Assembly (NCBI RefSeq): GCF_003073045.1
Contig: NC_037594.1
Span: 28,446,737 to 28,510,736, forward strand
DNA length: 64,000 nt
Direction: 5' to 3'
DNA from: Pomacea canaliculata
Taxonomy: Eukaryota; Mollusca; Gastropoda; Architaenioglossa; Ampullariidae
Numbering within the stretch: the first letter of the stretch is position 1; every line of letters begins with the position of its first letter. The translations under genes were made by a program, and so were the position numbers. Positions 62,601 to 64,000 of this stretch are shown here, piece by piece. The notes beneath the pieces are model-generated. The model did not search any database. It had not been told where the DNA came from and saw only the letters and a program-made list of their open reading frames with translations.

Positions 62601-64000
62601 CGTAGTCACAGCTGCCCTGGAACTGGTACTCACGCCCGTCGAACGTCGTGTAGTGGGACTCACCGAGGGCGCTGCAAACCGCCGGGCAGTCGTTGATCTC
62701 ACAGGCCCACTTTCTTCTCCGGCACTTGCTGCAGGCAGATTGTTTTTTGTCACCGTGCTGCTTTGATAGCGAAATGATCCTTATATCTCTGTCCCCTTAT
62801 TTTTTTCATGGTTTTTGTGACAGGTAAAAGTAAAAGTTACAAAAGGTAAAATGTTCCATGGCTCAGAGGCGGTAGGGGTCAGTAAATGGTAAGTGATTGA
62901 CCATGGAAAAACTTCAGTGATTAAATCTGGTGCCACTTTGCTGAAAATCTGCTGGGTGGGCAAGGAGTTTTCTAGGTATAGGCTAGAGAAAGCCTCAAAC
63001 CAGTAACTTTTTGCTAAATCTTAGAGCACTCATCACTTGAGTATGAATCCTCCCAAATAACCCTTAACTGGCTTCTTACTTTAAGGACAAGCACTGAAAG
63101 CGATGTTTACGGTACTAGGTGACAATTAAACAGCAGTGATTAAGATATCAGAAGGCTATTGTCTGCTTTAGTGTGTAGCCTTGTATCAAGTGGAGATATG
63201 GAACTCTTCAGTGTCTCGCTTTTAATTGTATGGTAAATACAACTCACTCTCCATCCCATTTGTAAACAAGTATGCATTTTAAGTGATACATACGGGGGAA
63301 AAGGTACAAAGTATCGCGAACTCATTTTAAGTGATCTTTCCAGACATGAACCAAAACTGACAAAGACAGACGCAAAGGTTTCTTCATAGAAACTCACCAT
63401 TGGTTACAGTCCATTGATATGATGTCACCTTCGTGGTAGGCCTTGCCACCATAGTAACACGGGCACATGGAGGTTTCGATGCACTGCTCGCCTTCCAACA
63501 CAAAACCTTCTACACACTGGCAGCCGGACTTGCAGTTGGTCTCATCGCAGGCGGCGCTCTCTTCATCCAAGCTTTTACAGGTCTTGGGGCAGTTGGATAT
63601 GCACTCGCTGTACACGGTGTTGTTTGGGCACAGCGGCTCGATGTGTGTTGGAATTTTCTCAATTGTCAGAGGAGAACAAGTCCACTGAGCTTTCGTGCAT
63701 ACGCTAATAGAAATAGCAACAACAATAATAATATTAAGAAGAATTCGTAGTAGTATATATTACATAAATAGGTTCTTCTAGTTGCAAGTAGTGCCGTACA
63801 AGTCAAAACTAGAAGCCTCCCCCGTAACTGTTCCAACCAACGACTCAGGGTGTTAACTGAGACATCTCTTCTTACAATCCTAAGAAAAGAATGATGATGA
63901 CTGCGATGAAGAAGACAACGACAAAAAATAATAAGAGGAAATTCCTCAGCTCCTCTCACCAGATGTCTCTGCCTTTGAGAGTGGTATAACCTGGCGGATA
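2164..64000 (-). CDS. Giant gel-forming mucin-like protein with D3, WxxW, F5/8C and CTCK domains (3' part, about 62 exons)
   Basis: This is a secreted, multimerising mucin / VWF-family glycoprotein; its 5' end lies beyond the window. The exons form one chain: nearly all have GT-AG borders and matching phases, and module borders are usually phase 1. The order D'D3, WxxW, mucin repeats, VWC and terminal cystine knot follows gel-forming mucins such as MUC2 and MUC5, while F5/8C domains recall insect hemolectin. Inside the cell such proteins dimerise through CTCK and multimerise through D3; outside they form a hydrated gel. I count 29 WxxW and 10 F5/8C domains. About a dozen exons have lengths off by one base from the expected phase, which I read mainly as assembly errors. 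No promoter is in the window. The chain could in principle be two neighbouring genes, but no internal start, signal peptide or stop with poly(A) signal was seen. Confidence 0.85.
2726..3709 (-). CDS. Exons 58-61: von Willebrand type C modules
   Basis: Exon 58 (3599-3709) encodes GEAWTDGACKTCLC and CQQQRCPDC; exon 59 (3259-3342) encodes PGQCCGQCQAVGCVVNGTVY; exon 60 (2993-3128) encodes GERIPSSDRCYTKTC and NVCVLDPTPLPLC; exon 61 (2726-2777) encodes DRSGCCLTCVP. The CxxC ... CCxxC spacing is that of VWC. Exon 60 is 136 nt where 135 is expected: one extra base near 3045, between ERDPVHSG and VRHNVC. VWC modules lie next to the cystine knot in VWF, MUC2 and hemolectin. Confidence 0.76.
3996..5170 (-). 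CDS. Exons 54-57: linker and small Cys-containing exons
   Basis: Exons are 5075-5170 (TPVFTPPARPSAQPVVHPV, Pro-rich linker), 4744-4790 (CSKKCPETVEPTCPQ), 4530-4584 (IIEACNCTQKAC) and 3996-4093 (FKPVCRYLHTVMVS ... PMEVVYQ). All four have GT-AG borders and lengths that fit phase. The small exons resemble the segment between D4 and the VWC modules of VWF and mucins, but I cannot name a domain with confidence. Confidence 0.65.
5437..6512 (-). CDS. Exons 51-53: TIL, VWC-like and LDLa modules
   Basis: Exon 51 (6321-6512) has linker TPTAVPTAQA, then CYNGLDMTSCPTSCPVGHYC and CVTRSECPCVV (TIL-like). Its length is one base over the expected value, with the frame change between the linker and VPSVVPCYNG, near 6465-6480. 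Exon 52 (5956-6051) encodes CETCQCLNGQMRC, a VWC strand. Exon 53 (5437-5584) encodes CTCACTTC, then an LDL-receptor class A domain, FQCGSGQCIARSARC and CDGAMDCVDDEIDC, with the acidic residues that bind calcium. TIL-VWC-LDLa clusters occur in SCO-spondin and hemolectin relatives. Confidence 0.76.
7063..7353 (-). CDS. Exon 50: WxxW domain 29
   Basis: The exon encodes CVEWDVWVDLEQPSLLS, VSTLQQLQAASLTC, VAIQCRTA, GLVCRPA and CFNYEARLGC. It is 291 nt, phase 1-1, and open throughout. This is the most C-terminal and one of the most diverged WxxW domains; the usual GDGD turn is replaced by LLSRND. Confidence 0.74.
7763..7825 (-). CDS. Exon 49: 21-residue Pro/Thr linker
   Basis: A 63-nt symmetric phase-1 exon encoding VIPTAAPTAQPRATPLP with acceptor TTGCAG and donor GTATTG. 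It carries the PTAQP word seen in other linkers of the gene. Confidence 0.6.
   Translation of the reverse strand: MLFPLQHQQRSLEQHHCPKR
8255..9047 (-). CDS. Exons 47-48: C-terminal F5/8C domain j
   Basis: Exon 47 (8740-9047) encodes ECVVDMGMTNGNIRDDMIS, then SSWMPSRDDLDQFIQVDL, FVTGVTTQGRFDAPSYVTS and VTFSTDGVNWNVY. Exon 48 (8255-8408) encodes NSDSVTPVRNMFHQPI, ARYVRIHPVTW and ITLRFELQGC. The intron position differs from the other nine F5/8C copies, which split after the SWxP motif, so this is an older, independent copy. Both exons fit phase. Exon 47 is notably rich in CpG. Confidence 0.8.
9502..9921 (-). CDS. Exon 46: WxxW domain 28 with Pro/Thr tail
   Basis: The exon encodes PNPINDEEPTITPEL, then CGWTDWMSGNKPSARGEEE, VECRAVGSG, YNGYVCRNDD, CTDYEVRFLC, and a tail IPSVVPPTRAAITVSPPS. 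It is 420 nt, phase 1-1, and intact. The domain is strongly diverged from the neighbouring array, so it marks the outer edge of the recent expansion. Confidence 0.8.
10616..19296 (-). CDS. Exons 35-45: eleven tandem WxxW exons (domains 17-27)
   Basis: Exons: 18979-19296, 18201-18578, 17456-17833, 16678-17054, 15901-16278, 15121-15498, 13651-14028, 12689-13045, 11934-12290, 11142-11501, 10616-10966. Each encodes one linker (for example PTSQAHSQPTPAATVTT or PTPGPLATTAAP) plus one WxxW domain with GWSAWFNNDSPDTGDGDVE, VDCRTT, IEYFSSGE, CNNADNDP and YEIRYECSC. All are multiples of three and symmetric phase 1-1 except 16678-17054 (377 nt), which lacks one base near 16761. Three linker families are seen: PTSQAHSQPTP (13651-18578), KETQGVPTPGPL (11142-13045), and unique ones in the two outer exons. 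Domains are nearly identical, so the array is recent. Confidence 0.88.
11142..13045 (-). repeat. Second family of exon-plus-intron repeats
   Basis: The introns 11502-11933 and 12291-12688 share long stretches (words such as AAGCTACAGGGGTTTTAAGC and ATGTGCTTGATGATGTT). The flanking exons share linker KETQGVPTPGP. Unit step is about 755-790 bp. This is a separate amplification from the type X/Y introns. Confidence 0.75.
14206..14891. mobile_element. Non-autonomous DNA transposon with TTAA target duplication
   Basis: The 686-bp insert begins AGGGATTGTAAAGGC and ends with the near-inverse GCCTTTAGCATCCCT (13 of 15 positions pair). TTAA flanks it at 14202-14205 and 14892-14895. It splits an intron that is otherwise of type X and explains why this intron is about 700 bp longer than its relatives. 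No coding frame is visible. TTAA duplication with AGGG ends fits Kolobok- or piggyBac-type MITEs. Confidence 0.68.
14551..14636. promoter_or_regulatory. Cluster of CRE/ATF-type palindromes inside the MITE
   Basis: TGACGTCA occurs at 14551-14558, 14595-14602 and 14612-14619, and TGATGTCA at 14629-14636, the last three as part of a short repeat of about 17 bp ending in AAGGAGACT. The perfect octamer is the CREB/ATF site. Any regulatory role is inference; the sites came in with the transposon. Confidence 0.3.
19693..21208 (-). CDS. Exons 33-34: TIL, VWC-like segment and WxxW domain 16
   Basis: Exon 33 (20967-21208) encodes a TIL-type cysteine-rich segment: CTDGEGWDNCAYLCDELC, CDDSVSRTCVPGC, CVPQEMCPC. 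Exon 34 (19693-20104) starts in phase 0 with PFETWKNPADSCSDCSCH, completing an E/VWC-like strand. It then has linker TPSATPTAQPGVSP and WxxW domain CGWSAWMNVDKPS ... CSDYEIRVYCPC. The acceptor of exon 34 follows a long T tract (the A run at 20107-20127 on the plus strand). Both exons fit phase. Confidence 0.75.
21770..21835 (-). CDS. Exon 32: 22-residue linker
   Basis: A 66-nt symmetric phase-1 exon encoding SKPTLIPHQTDIPSLPD, a Pro-rich linker without cysteine. It is supported by acceptor TTATAG, donor GTGAGA and phase continuity with exons 31 and 33. Confidence 0.6.
22032..22387 (-). CDS. Exon 31: WxxW domain 15
   Basis: The exon encodes VTTPGSYISPTF, then CNWSPWLNADKPSS, GDLEKIELLK, CRVAS, and in a second frame CDPLNGLRCYNSEQ and CHDYEIRVLC. 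Length 356 nt is one short of the phase-1-1 value. The frame changes near 22158, between IELLKQTYG...CRVAS and NATCDPLNG. Borders are TTGCAG and GTGTGC. Confidence 0.74.
22763..25809 (-). CDS. Exon 30: eight WxxW domains in one exon
   Basis: The exon is 3047 nt. Its 5' end has linker SSPTGETPTPNPATC, followed by six nearly identical WxxW units (GWTTWINTPS, VEVDCQT, IEYFSSGEVVTC, LICNNVDNEPVPC, YKIRYRCEC). Each unit is joined by the same linker, which contains PSASPPSISGQT and PTAQTGGTPTPAPG. Two more diverged domains follow: GWSAWINRDKPTTGDGD near 23410 and FWTPWINRDTPSTGDGE near 23010. The frame is broken by a lost base near 24055 and a gained base near 24150, which offset each other, and a lost base near 23240. 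These account exactly for the net one-base shortfall against phase. Confidence 0.82.
23490..25790 (-). repeat. 399-bp coding tandem repeat (WxxW plus linker)
   Basis: Six copies with a constant 399-bp (133-codon) step, for example landmarks at 23589, 24387, 24786, 25185 and 25584. Copies differ at only a handful of positions, such as GTT/GTC and TGCC/TGCA variants, including in the glycosylated linker and at third codon positions. Such likeness means recent amplification or ongoing gene conversion. Confidence 0.88.
25810..26217 (-). other. Intron between exons 29 and 30
   Basis: 408 bp of AT-rich sequence separating the exon with WxxW domains 5-6 from the eight-domain exon. No repeat or gene seen. 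Confidence 0.6.
26218..27554 (-). CDS. Exons 28-29: F5/8C domain a and WxxW domains 5-6
   Basis: Exon 28 (27404-27554) encodes CNVPMGLSNPLVIS ... SGWRPR. Exon 29 (26218-27229) completes the domain (QWIEVDFLTSYAIGG, ARYIRIRPTEY, LRFNIFGC). It continues without an intron into a Thr/Pro linker (TPTAQPSISP) and two WxxW domains: CRYWTSWVNSNKPS ... CFDYEIRVLC and CAAGWSPWYNRNKN ... CEDFMIRYMCDC. Length is 1012 nt where 1013 is expected; one base appears lost in a C-rich run near 26897, between GCESPSATP and the linker. Confidence 0.8.
27777..28632 (-). CDS. Exons 26-27: F5/8C domain b
   Basis: Exon 26 (28482-28632) encodes CLVPMGLESSYIVT ... GGSWIPK; exon 27 (27777-28177) encodes TPWIQVDLRSLKLISGV, QGSPDTDRWTTS, ARYVRLYPISS and LRFDLLGCRPD, then linker GFTPTASPSAEPG. 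Both lengths fit phase and the frame is open throughout, making this the cleanest reference for repairing comparison with domain f. It ends with a phase-1 donor GTAACA. Confidence 0.82.
28814..30122 (-). CDS. Exons 23-25: F5/8C domain c and Pro/Thr linker
   Basis: Exons are 29974-30122, 29374-29652 and 28814-28968. They encode CFTKMGLENFQIIT, HPWIQVNFEELKQVSG, AQYIRIVPVD and FNVVGCNPS, then linkers PTAVPPNVSGQT and TPTTVNPSF. Exon 23 is 149 nt where the paralogue has 148: an extra T (plus strand) near 30073 breaks the frame after ITDK. The other two exons fit phase exactly and match paralogue lengths (279 nt for the middle exon). Confidence 0.8.
30724..31565 (-). CDS. Exons 21-22: F5/8C domain d
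   Basis: Exon 21 (31424-31565, 142 nt) encodes YICNVPMTITNAQ ... EHGAWVP and fits phase. Exon 22 (30724-31111) encodes QWLQVDLLRPMAVSG, LIQGSPVDDRWTTS, ARFWRIVPVSWAPAG and LRFNLLGCEEQ. Exon 22 is one base short (388 against 389). Comparison with domain h places the loss near 30795, after GCEEQ, leaving the last 25 or so linker codons out of frame. The intron before exon 21 is only 148 bp and links it to the giant exon. Confidence 0.78.
31714..50168 (-). CDS. Exon 20: giant single exon, F5/8C end plus mucin tandem repeat
   Basis: The exon opens at acceptor TTCCAG (50168) with an F5/8C segment and ends at 31714 before a weak donor GTTATT, after ...YTGPTPTAHL. In between lies a Cys-free repeat of 95 residues. 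In the clean part (about 32.5-35.3 kb) the frame stays open for many hundreds of residues. By hand count of one unit, Pro, Thr and Ser make up 29, 17 and 8 of 95 residues, as expected for a densely O-glycosylated mucin domain, and 13 residues are aromatic, which is unusual. Nominal length is about 18.4 kb, or some 6,000 residues, but the 100-N gap and noisy sequence above 35.3 kb make the true length unknown. No splice sites interrupt the clean units. Confidence 0.75.
31720..49830 (-). repeat. 285-bp mucin tandem array with a 12-residue inner repeat
   Basis: The period is 285 bp (95 codons), clear from about 32.5 to 35.3 kb. Each unit has eight sub-units of about 12 residues on the pattern P-T-P-Y-P-P-x-Y/W-T-G-E/P-T; examples are PTPYPPGWTGET, PSAHPPGVSGES and TTAFPPWYTGPT. 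One sub-unit is shorter (10) and one longer (13), so 95 rather than 96 codons. At the 3' edge (31.7-32.5 kb) units are diverged or indel-bearing. By length the array would hold roughly 60 units, an unreliable number given the gap and errors. From about 35.3 kb upward nearly every line of sequence carries small indels. Confidence 0.85.
40262..40361. other. Assembly gap of 100 N
   Basis: A run of exactly 100 N lies inside the mucin array; 100 is a conventional placeholder, so the true size is unknown. The 179 bases before the gap (40083-40261) are identical, errors included, to 39183-39361, which points to a collapsed or overlapping contig end. Confidence 0.97.
49830..50543 (-). CDS. Exon 19 and the start of exon 20: F5/8C domain e
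   Basis: Exon 19 (50393-50543) encodes CDVPMGLSNPLVIS ... SGWRPR. The rest of the domain opens exon 20 at 50168 (QWIEVDFLTSYAIGG, SPYWVTRYELYYS, RYIRIRP-like) and ends at GCESPT near 49850. There the frame runs straight into the mucin repeat with no intron. Several indels lie between 49880 and 50010 when compared with domain a at 26930-27229. The domain is otherwise nearly the same as a. Confidence 0.75.
50719..51487 (-). CDS. Exons 17-18: F5/8C domain f
   Basis: Exon 17 (51337-51487) encodes CLVPMGLESTYIVT ... GGSWIPK and fits phase. Exon 18 (50719-51116) encodes TPWIQVDLRSLKLISGV, then LGYGLRFDLLGCRPD. Against its clean paralogue at 27777-28177, exon 18 has several one- or two-base losses between about 50750 and 51050. 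Its total length is 398 nt against 401. The local breaks are of the kind found in unpolished long reads and are denser here because the exon lies near the noisy mucin region. Confidence 0.75.
51665..52976 (-). CDS. Exons 14-16: F5/8C domain g and Pro/Thr linker
   Basis: Exons are 52829-52976 (CFTKMGLENYQIIT ... SWIPA), 52207-52485 (HPWIQVNFLELKQVSG, QGRPTGQFHVQHS, AQYIRIVPVD) and 51665-51822 (FNVLGCNPS, then linker PTATPATVSGQT). This F5/8C copy is split over three exons where most are split over two: an extra phase-2 intron lies just before the terminal FNVLGC strand. All three lengths fit phase. The paralogous domain c has the same extra intron, so that intron predates the block duplication. 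Confidence 0.8.
53171..53522. mobile_element. Possible hAT-like MITE in an intron
   Basis: The 352-bp segment starts CCGTAAATTTCGG and ends with the near-inverse CCGAAATTGAAG. It is flanked by ATACATA on both sides (53164-53170 and 53523-53529), with an eighth base mismatched. Inside, the word ATAAGCCG or TAAGCCGC recurs in the two ends. Eight-base duplication suggests hAT, but the family is a guess and no coding frame remains. Confidence 0.42.
53575..53651. repeat. (CAGA)n microsatellite
   Basis: About 19 tetranucleotide copies with a single phase slip near 53610. It lies just beyond the possible MITE, in the intron between exons 13 and 14. Confidence 0.9.
53923..54690 (-). CDS. Exons 12-13: F5/8C domain h
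   Basis: Exon 12 (54549-54690) encodes YICNIPMTITNAQ ... ERGAWVPS, and exon 13 (53923-54310) encodes EWLQVDLLRPLAVSG, LIQGSPVEDRWTTS and ARFWRIVPVSW. Exon 13 is 388 nt where 389 is expected. Comparison with the paralogue at 30724-31111 places the missing base near 54040, just after the VPVSW motif. The last residues form a Thr/Pro linker (TARPTLEPR in the shifted frame). It pairs with domain d in the downstream block. Confidence 0.78.
54839..56355 (-). CDS. Exons 10-11: F5/8C domain and short mucin array
   Basis: Exon 10 (56223-56355) encodes the first third of a discoidin F5/8C domain (CEDSLGVRSPSVIT ... SAWMPR). Exon 11 (54839-55618) carries the rest (QWIQVDLAKPEFITG, QGHPTMPYWVTK, ARFVRIYPTEW, LRLDLLGC). 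F5/8C domains bind lipid or glycan surfaces through loop tips; the ligand here is unknown. Exon 11 then runs into about five 24-residue units, PTPYPPWYTGET followed by PSPYPPGVSGNT, 72 bp each. Units near 55060 and 55220 have small indels against their neighbours, and the exon length (780) does not fit phase, so the frame is broken in the array, probably by sequencing error. Confidence 0.78.
55619..57322 (-). other. Introns around exon 10
   Basis: 55619-56222 and 56356-57322, the latter being the longest clean intron of the 5' half and strongly AT-rich between 56460 and 57290. No coding segment is convincing; short GT-rich tracts lie near 56190 and 56430. Confidence 0.55.
57323..57973 (-). 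CDS. Exon 9: WxxW domain 4 with a short Pro/Thr/Ser mucin tail
   Basis: The exon opens with a VPTAQPSAQP linker, then CQWTVWMNSDIRTP, GDYETI, CRVSP, GLVCLDS and CFDYQVRFHC. After the domain come several 12-residue units such as PSPYPPWYTGPT and FPPVYSGET. They share the P-P-x-Y-x-G-x-T register of the giant array in exon 20 but are diverged from one another. Length 651 nt, phase 1-1, no frame break. This may preserve an older form of the mucin repeat. Confidence 0.78.
58118..58477 (-). CDS. Exon 8: Thr/Pro linker and WxxW domain 3
   Basis: The linker ETTTTPTITQSPPTPAP leads to CTQGWSAWMNIDSP, GDYELLWELR, CRSTL, GLICLDS and CDDYEISVECDC. The exon is 360 nt and phase 1-1 with clean splice borders (TTTCTTCAG, GTAGGT). 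The linker is almost pure Thr and Pro and so is likely O-glycosylated. The W-S-A-W core matches that of the 11-exon array downstream although the rest is diverged. Confidence 0.8.
59137..59586 (-). CDS. Exon 7: Thr/Pro linker and WxxW domain 2
   Basis: The linker (TVSPGVTPAFSGATP ...) is about 60 residues and rich in Pro, Ser, Thr and Gly. The WxxW domain has CKKTGWTQWFNTHS, GDIESLPD, VECRRVGD, GLACFNQ and CPDFEMRVYCDC. The exon is 450 nt, symmetric phase 1-1, with acceptor TTTACAG and donor GTAAAG. Sequence is diverged from the other WxxW copies, so this is an old module rather than part of a recent array. Confidence 0.8.
59902..60335 (-). CDS. Exon 6: end of D3 plus WxxW domain 1
   Basis: The first residues (CNCRRGVLEH...GFC) finish the D3 E-like strand. 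A Pro/Thr linker (KPTAAPTLAPG) leads into a WxxW domain: CYQGWTSWMSASAP, GDIENM, CRVVG, GFTCY, CKDYEVRFYCNC. WxxW (PF13330, the CysD domain of MUC2, MUC5AC and CILP) holds a W-x-x-W site for C-mannosylation and conserved cysteines, and in mucins it affects non-covalent cross-linking. D3 followed directly by CysD is the same order as in vertebrate MUC2/MUC5. Length 434 nt fits phase 1-1 with no frame break. Confidence 0.8.
60877..62728 (-). CDS. Exons 3-5: D3-type VWD-C8-TIL assembly
   Basis: Exons are 62298-62728, 61633-62026 and 60877-61183. VWD begins CPAVCSALGESHYTTFDG and reaches VEGLCGNFNGDQKDDF in exon 4. C8 follows with DTCGCDMGGDCECLC and AAYAHVCASKG...INWRS, very like D3 of VWF and MUC2. 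Exon 5 holds CPKKTC and a TIL domain ending CIPEPLC, then an E strand. D3 is where VWF and mucins form intermolecular disulfides, so this region probably builds multimers. The GDPH self-cleavage motif is absent (GESH instead). Exon 3 has two apparent one-base losses: one near 62515, just after CSKS, and one at its donor, where phase is off by one. Exons 4 and 5 fit phase. Confidence 0.82.
63398..64000 (-). CDS. Exons 1-2: end of an E module, then TIL' and E' (D' region)
   Basis: Exon 63960-64000 runs off the window and ends in ...GRDIC; exon 63398-63703 continues with VCTKAQWTC. Then comes a TIL domain with dense cysteines (CPNNTVYSECISNCPKTC ... SGCQC ... CIETSMCPC), and an E'-like strand YYGGKAYHEGD. 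This matches the D' segment before D3 in VWF and gel-forming mucins. The high-side border of exon 2 has a pyrimidine-rich tract before AG, and the donor GTGAGT follows. Both exons fit phase (306 nt, start 1 and end 2). The D1-D2 propeptide-like region should lie just beyond base 64000. Confidence 0.8.

Larger units (their letters stand above)
58478..63397 (-). other. Introns of the D3 and first WxxW region
   Basis: Introns longer than 300 bp are 58478-59136, 59587-59901, 60336-60876, 61184-61632 and 62729-63397. The one at 61184-61632 has many imperfect TTAGAA words but no clean tandem unit. No other features were recognised. Confidence 0.55.

Noticed and set aside
63960-64000. YPPGYT at the window edge as a further copy of the mucin 12-mer
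   Set aside because: The residues that follow (TLKGRDIC, then VCTKAQWTC) place it in an E-type strand before TIL', so the likeness is probably chance, though the sequence beyond 64000 cannot be seen.
1-64000. tRNA, rRNA or other structured RNA genes
   Set aside because: No tRNA-like A and B boxes with matching stems and no rRNA segments were noticed on reading both strands; a covariance-model search was not possible here.

Overview
The window is eukaryotic genomic DNA with AT-rich, GT-AG introns. It is filled by the 3' part of one very large minus-strand gene for a secreted gel-forming mucin / von Willebrand-type glycoprotein. The N-terminal D1-D2 region lies beyond base 64000; the stop codon is at 2164. 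The module mix (D'D3, WxxW, F5/8C, TIL, VWC, LDLa, CTCK) is metazoan. Very long Pro/Thr mucin arrays and F5/8C domains in a D-domain protein suggest a lophotrochozoan, perhaps a gastropod mollusc, but this is inference and no taxon-specific marker was seen.

I could place about 62 exons by splice signals, reading frame and phase. From 5' (high coordinate) to 3' (low) the protein runs: E/TIL'-E' (64000-63398); a D3-type VWD-C8-TIL assembly (62728-60877); four WxxW (CysD-like) domains, the last with a Pro/Thr/Ser tail (60335-57323); an F5/8C domain with a short mucin array (56355-54839); four F5/8C domains (54690-about 49830); a giant Cys-free mucin tandem repeat inside one exon of about 18.4 kb (50168-31714, with a 100-N gap); four F5/8C domains paralogous to the previous four (31565-26920); two, then eight, WxxW domains (26218-22763); one WxxW (22387-22032); a linker, TIL, VWC and WxxW (21835-19693); eleven tandem WxxW exons (19296-10616); WxxW (9921-9502); F5/8C (9047-8255); linker and WxxW (7825-7063); TIL, VWC and LDLa (6512-5437); linker and VWC modules (5170-2726); and a C-terminal cystine knot (2477-2164). 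That gives 29 WxxW and 10 F5/8C domains.

The protein has grown by at least three routes: duplication of exon plus intron (WxxW exons at 10.6-19.3 kb, partly as two-exon dimers); expansion inside an exon (399-bp WxxW units at 23.5-25.8 kb, and the 285-bp mucin unit built from 12-residue sub-repeats); and duplication of a multi-exon block of four F5/8C domains on either side of the mucin exon. A 12-residue Pro/Ser/Thr register recurs in linkers along the gene and looks like the seed of the giant array.

Sequence quality is uneven. From about 35.3 kb to 49.8 kb the array is full of random small indels, and stretches carrying the same private errors recur beside the N gap, so this part looks like unpolished, partly redundant long-read sequence. 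Elsewhere a dozen or so exons carry one-base frame breaks that exon-length arithmetic exposes. Two small non-autonomous DNA transposons sit in introns. Bases 1-1990 are 3' flank with no convincing gene.
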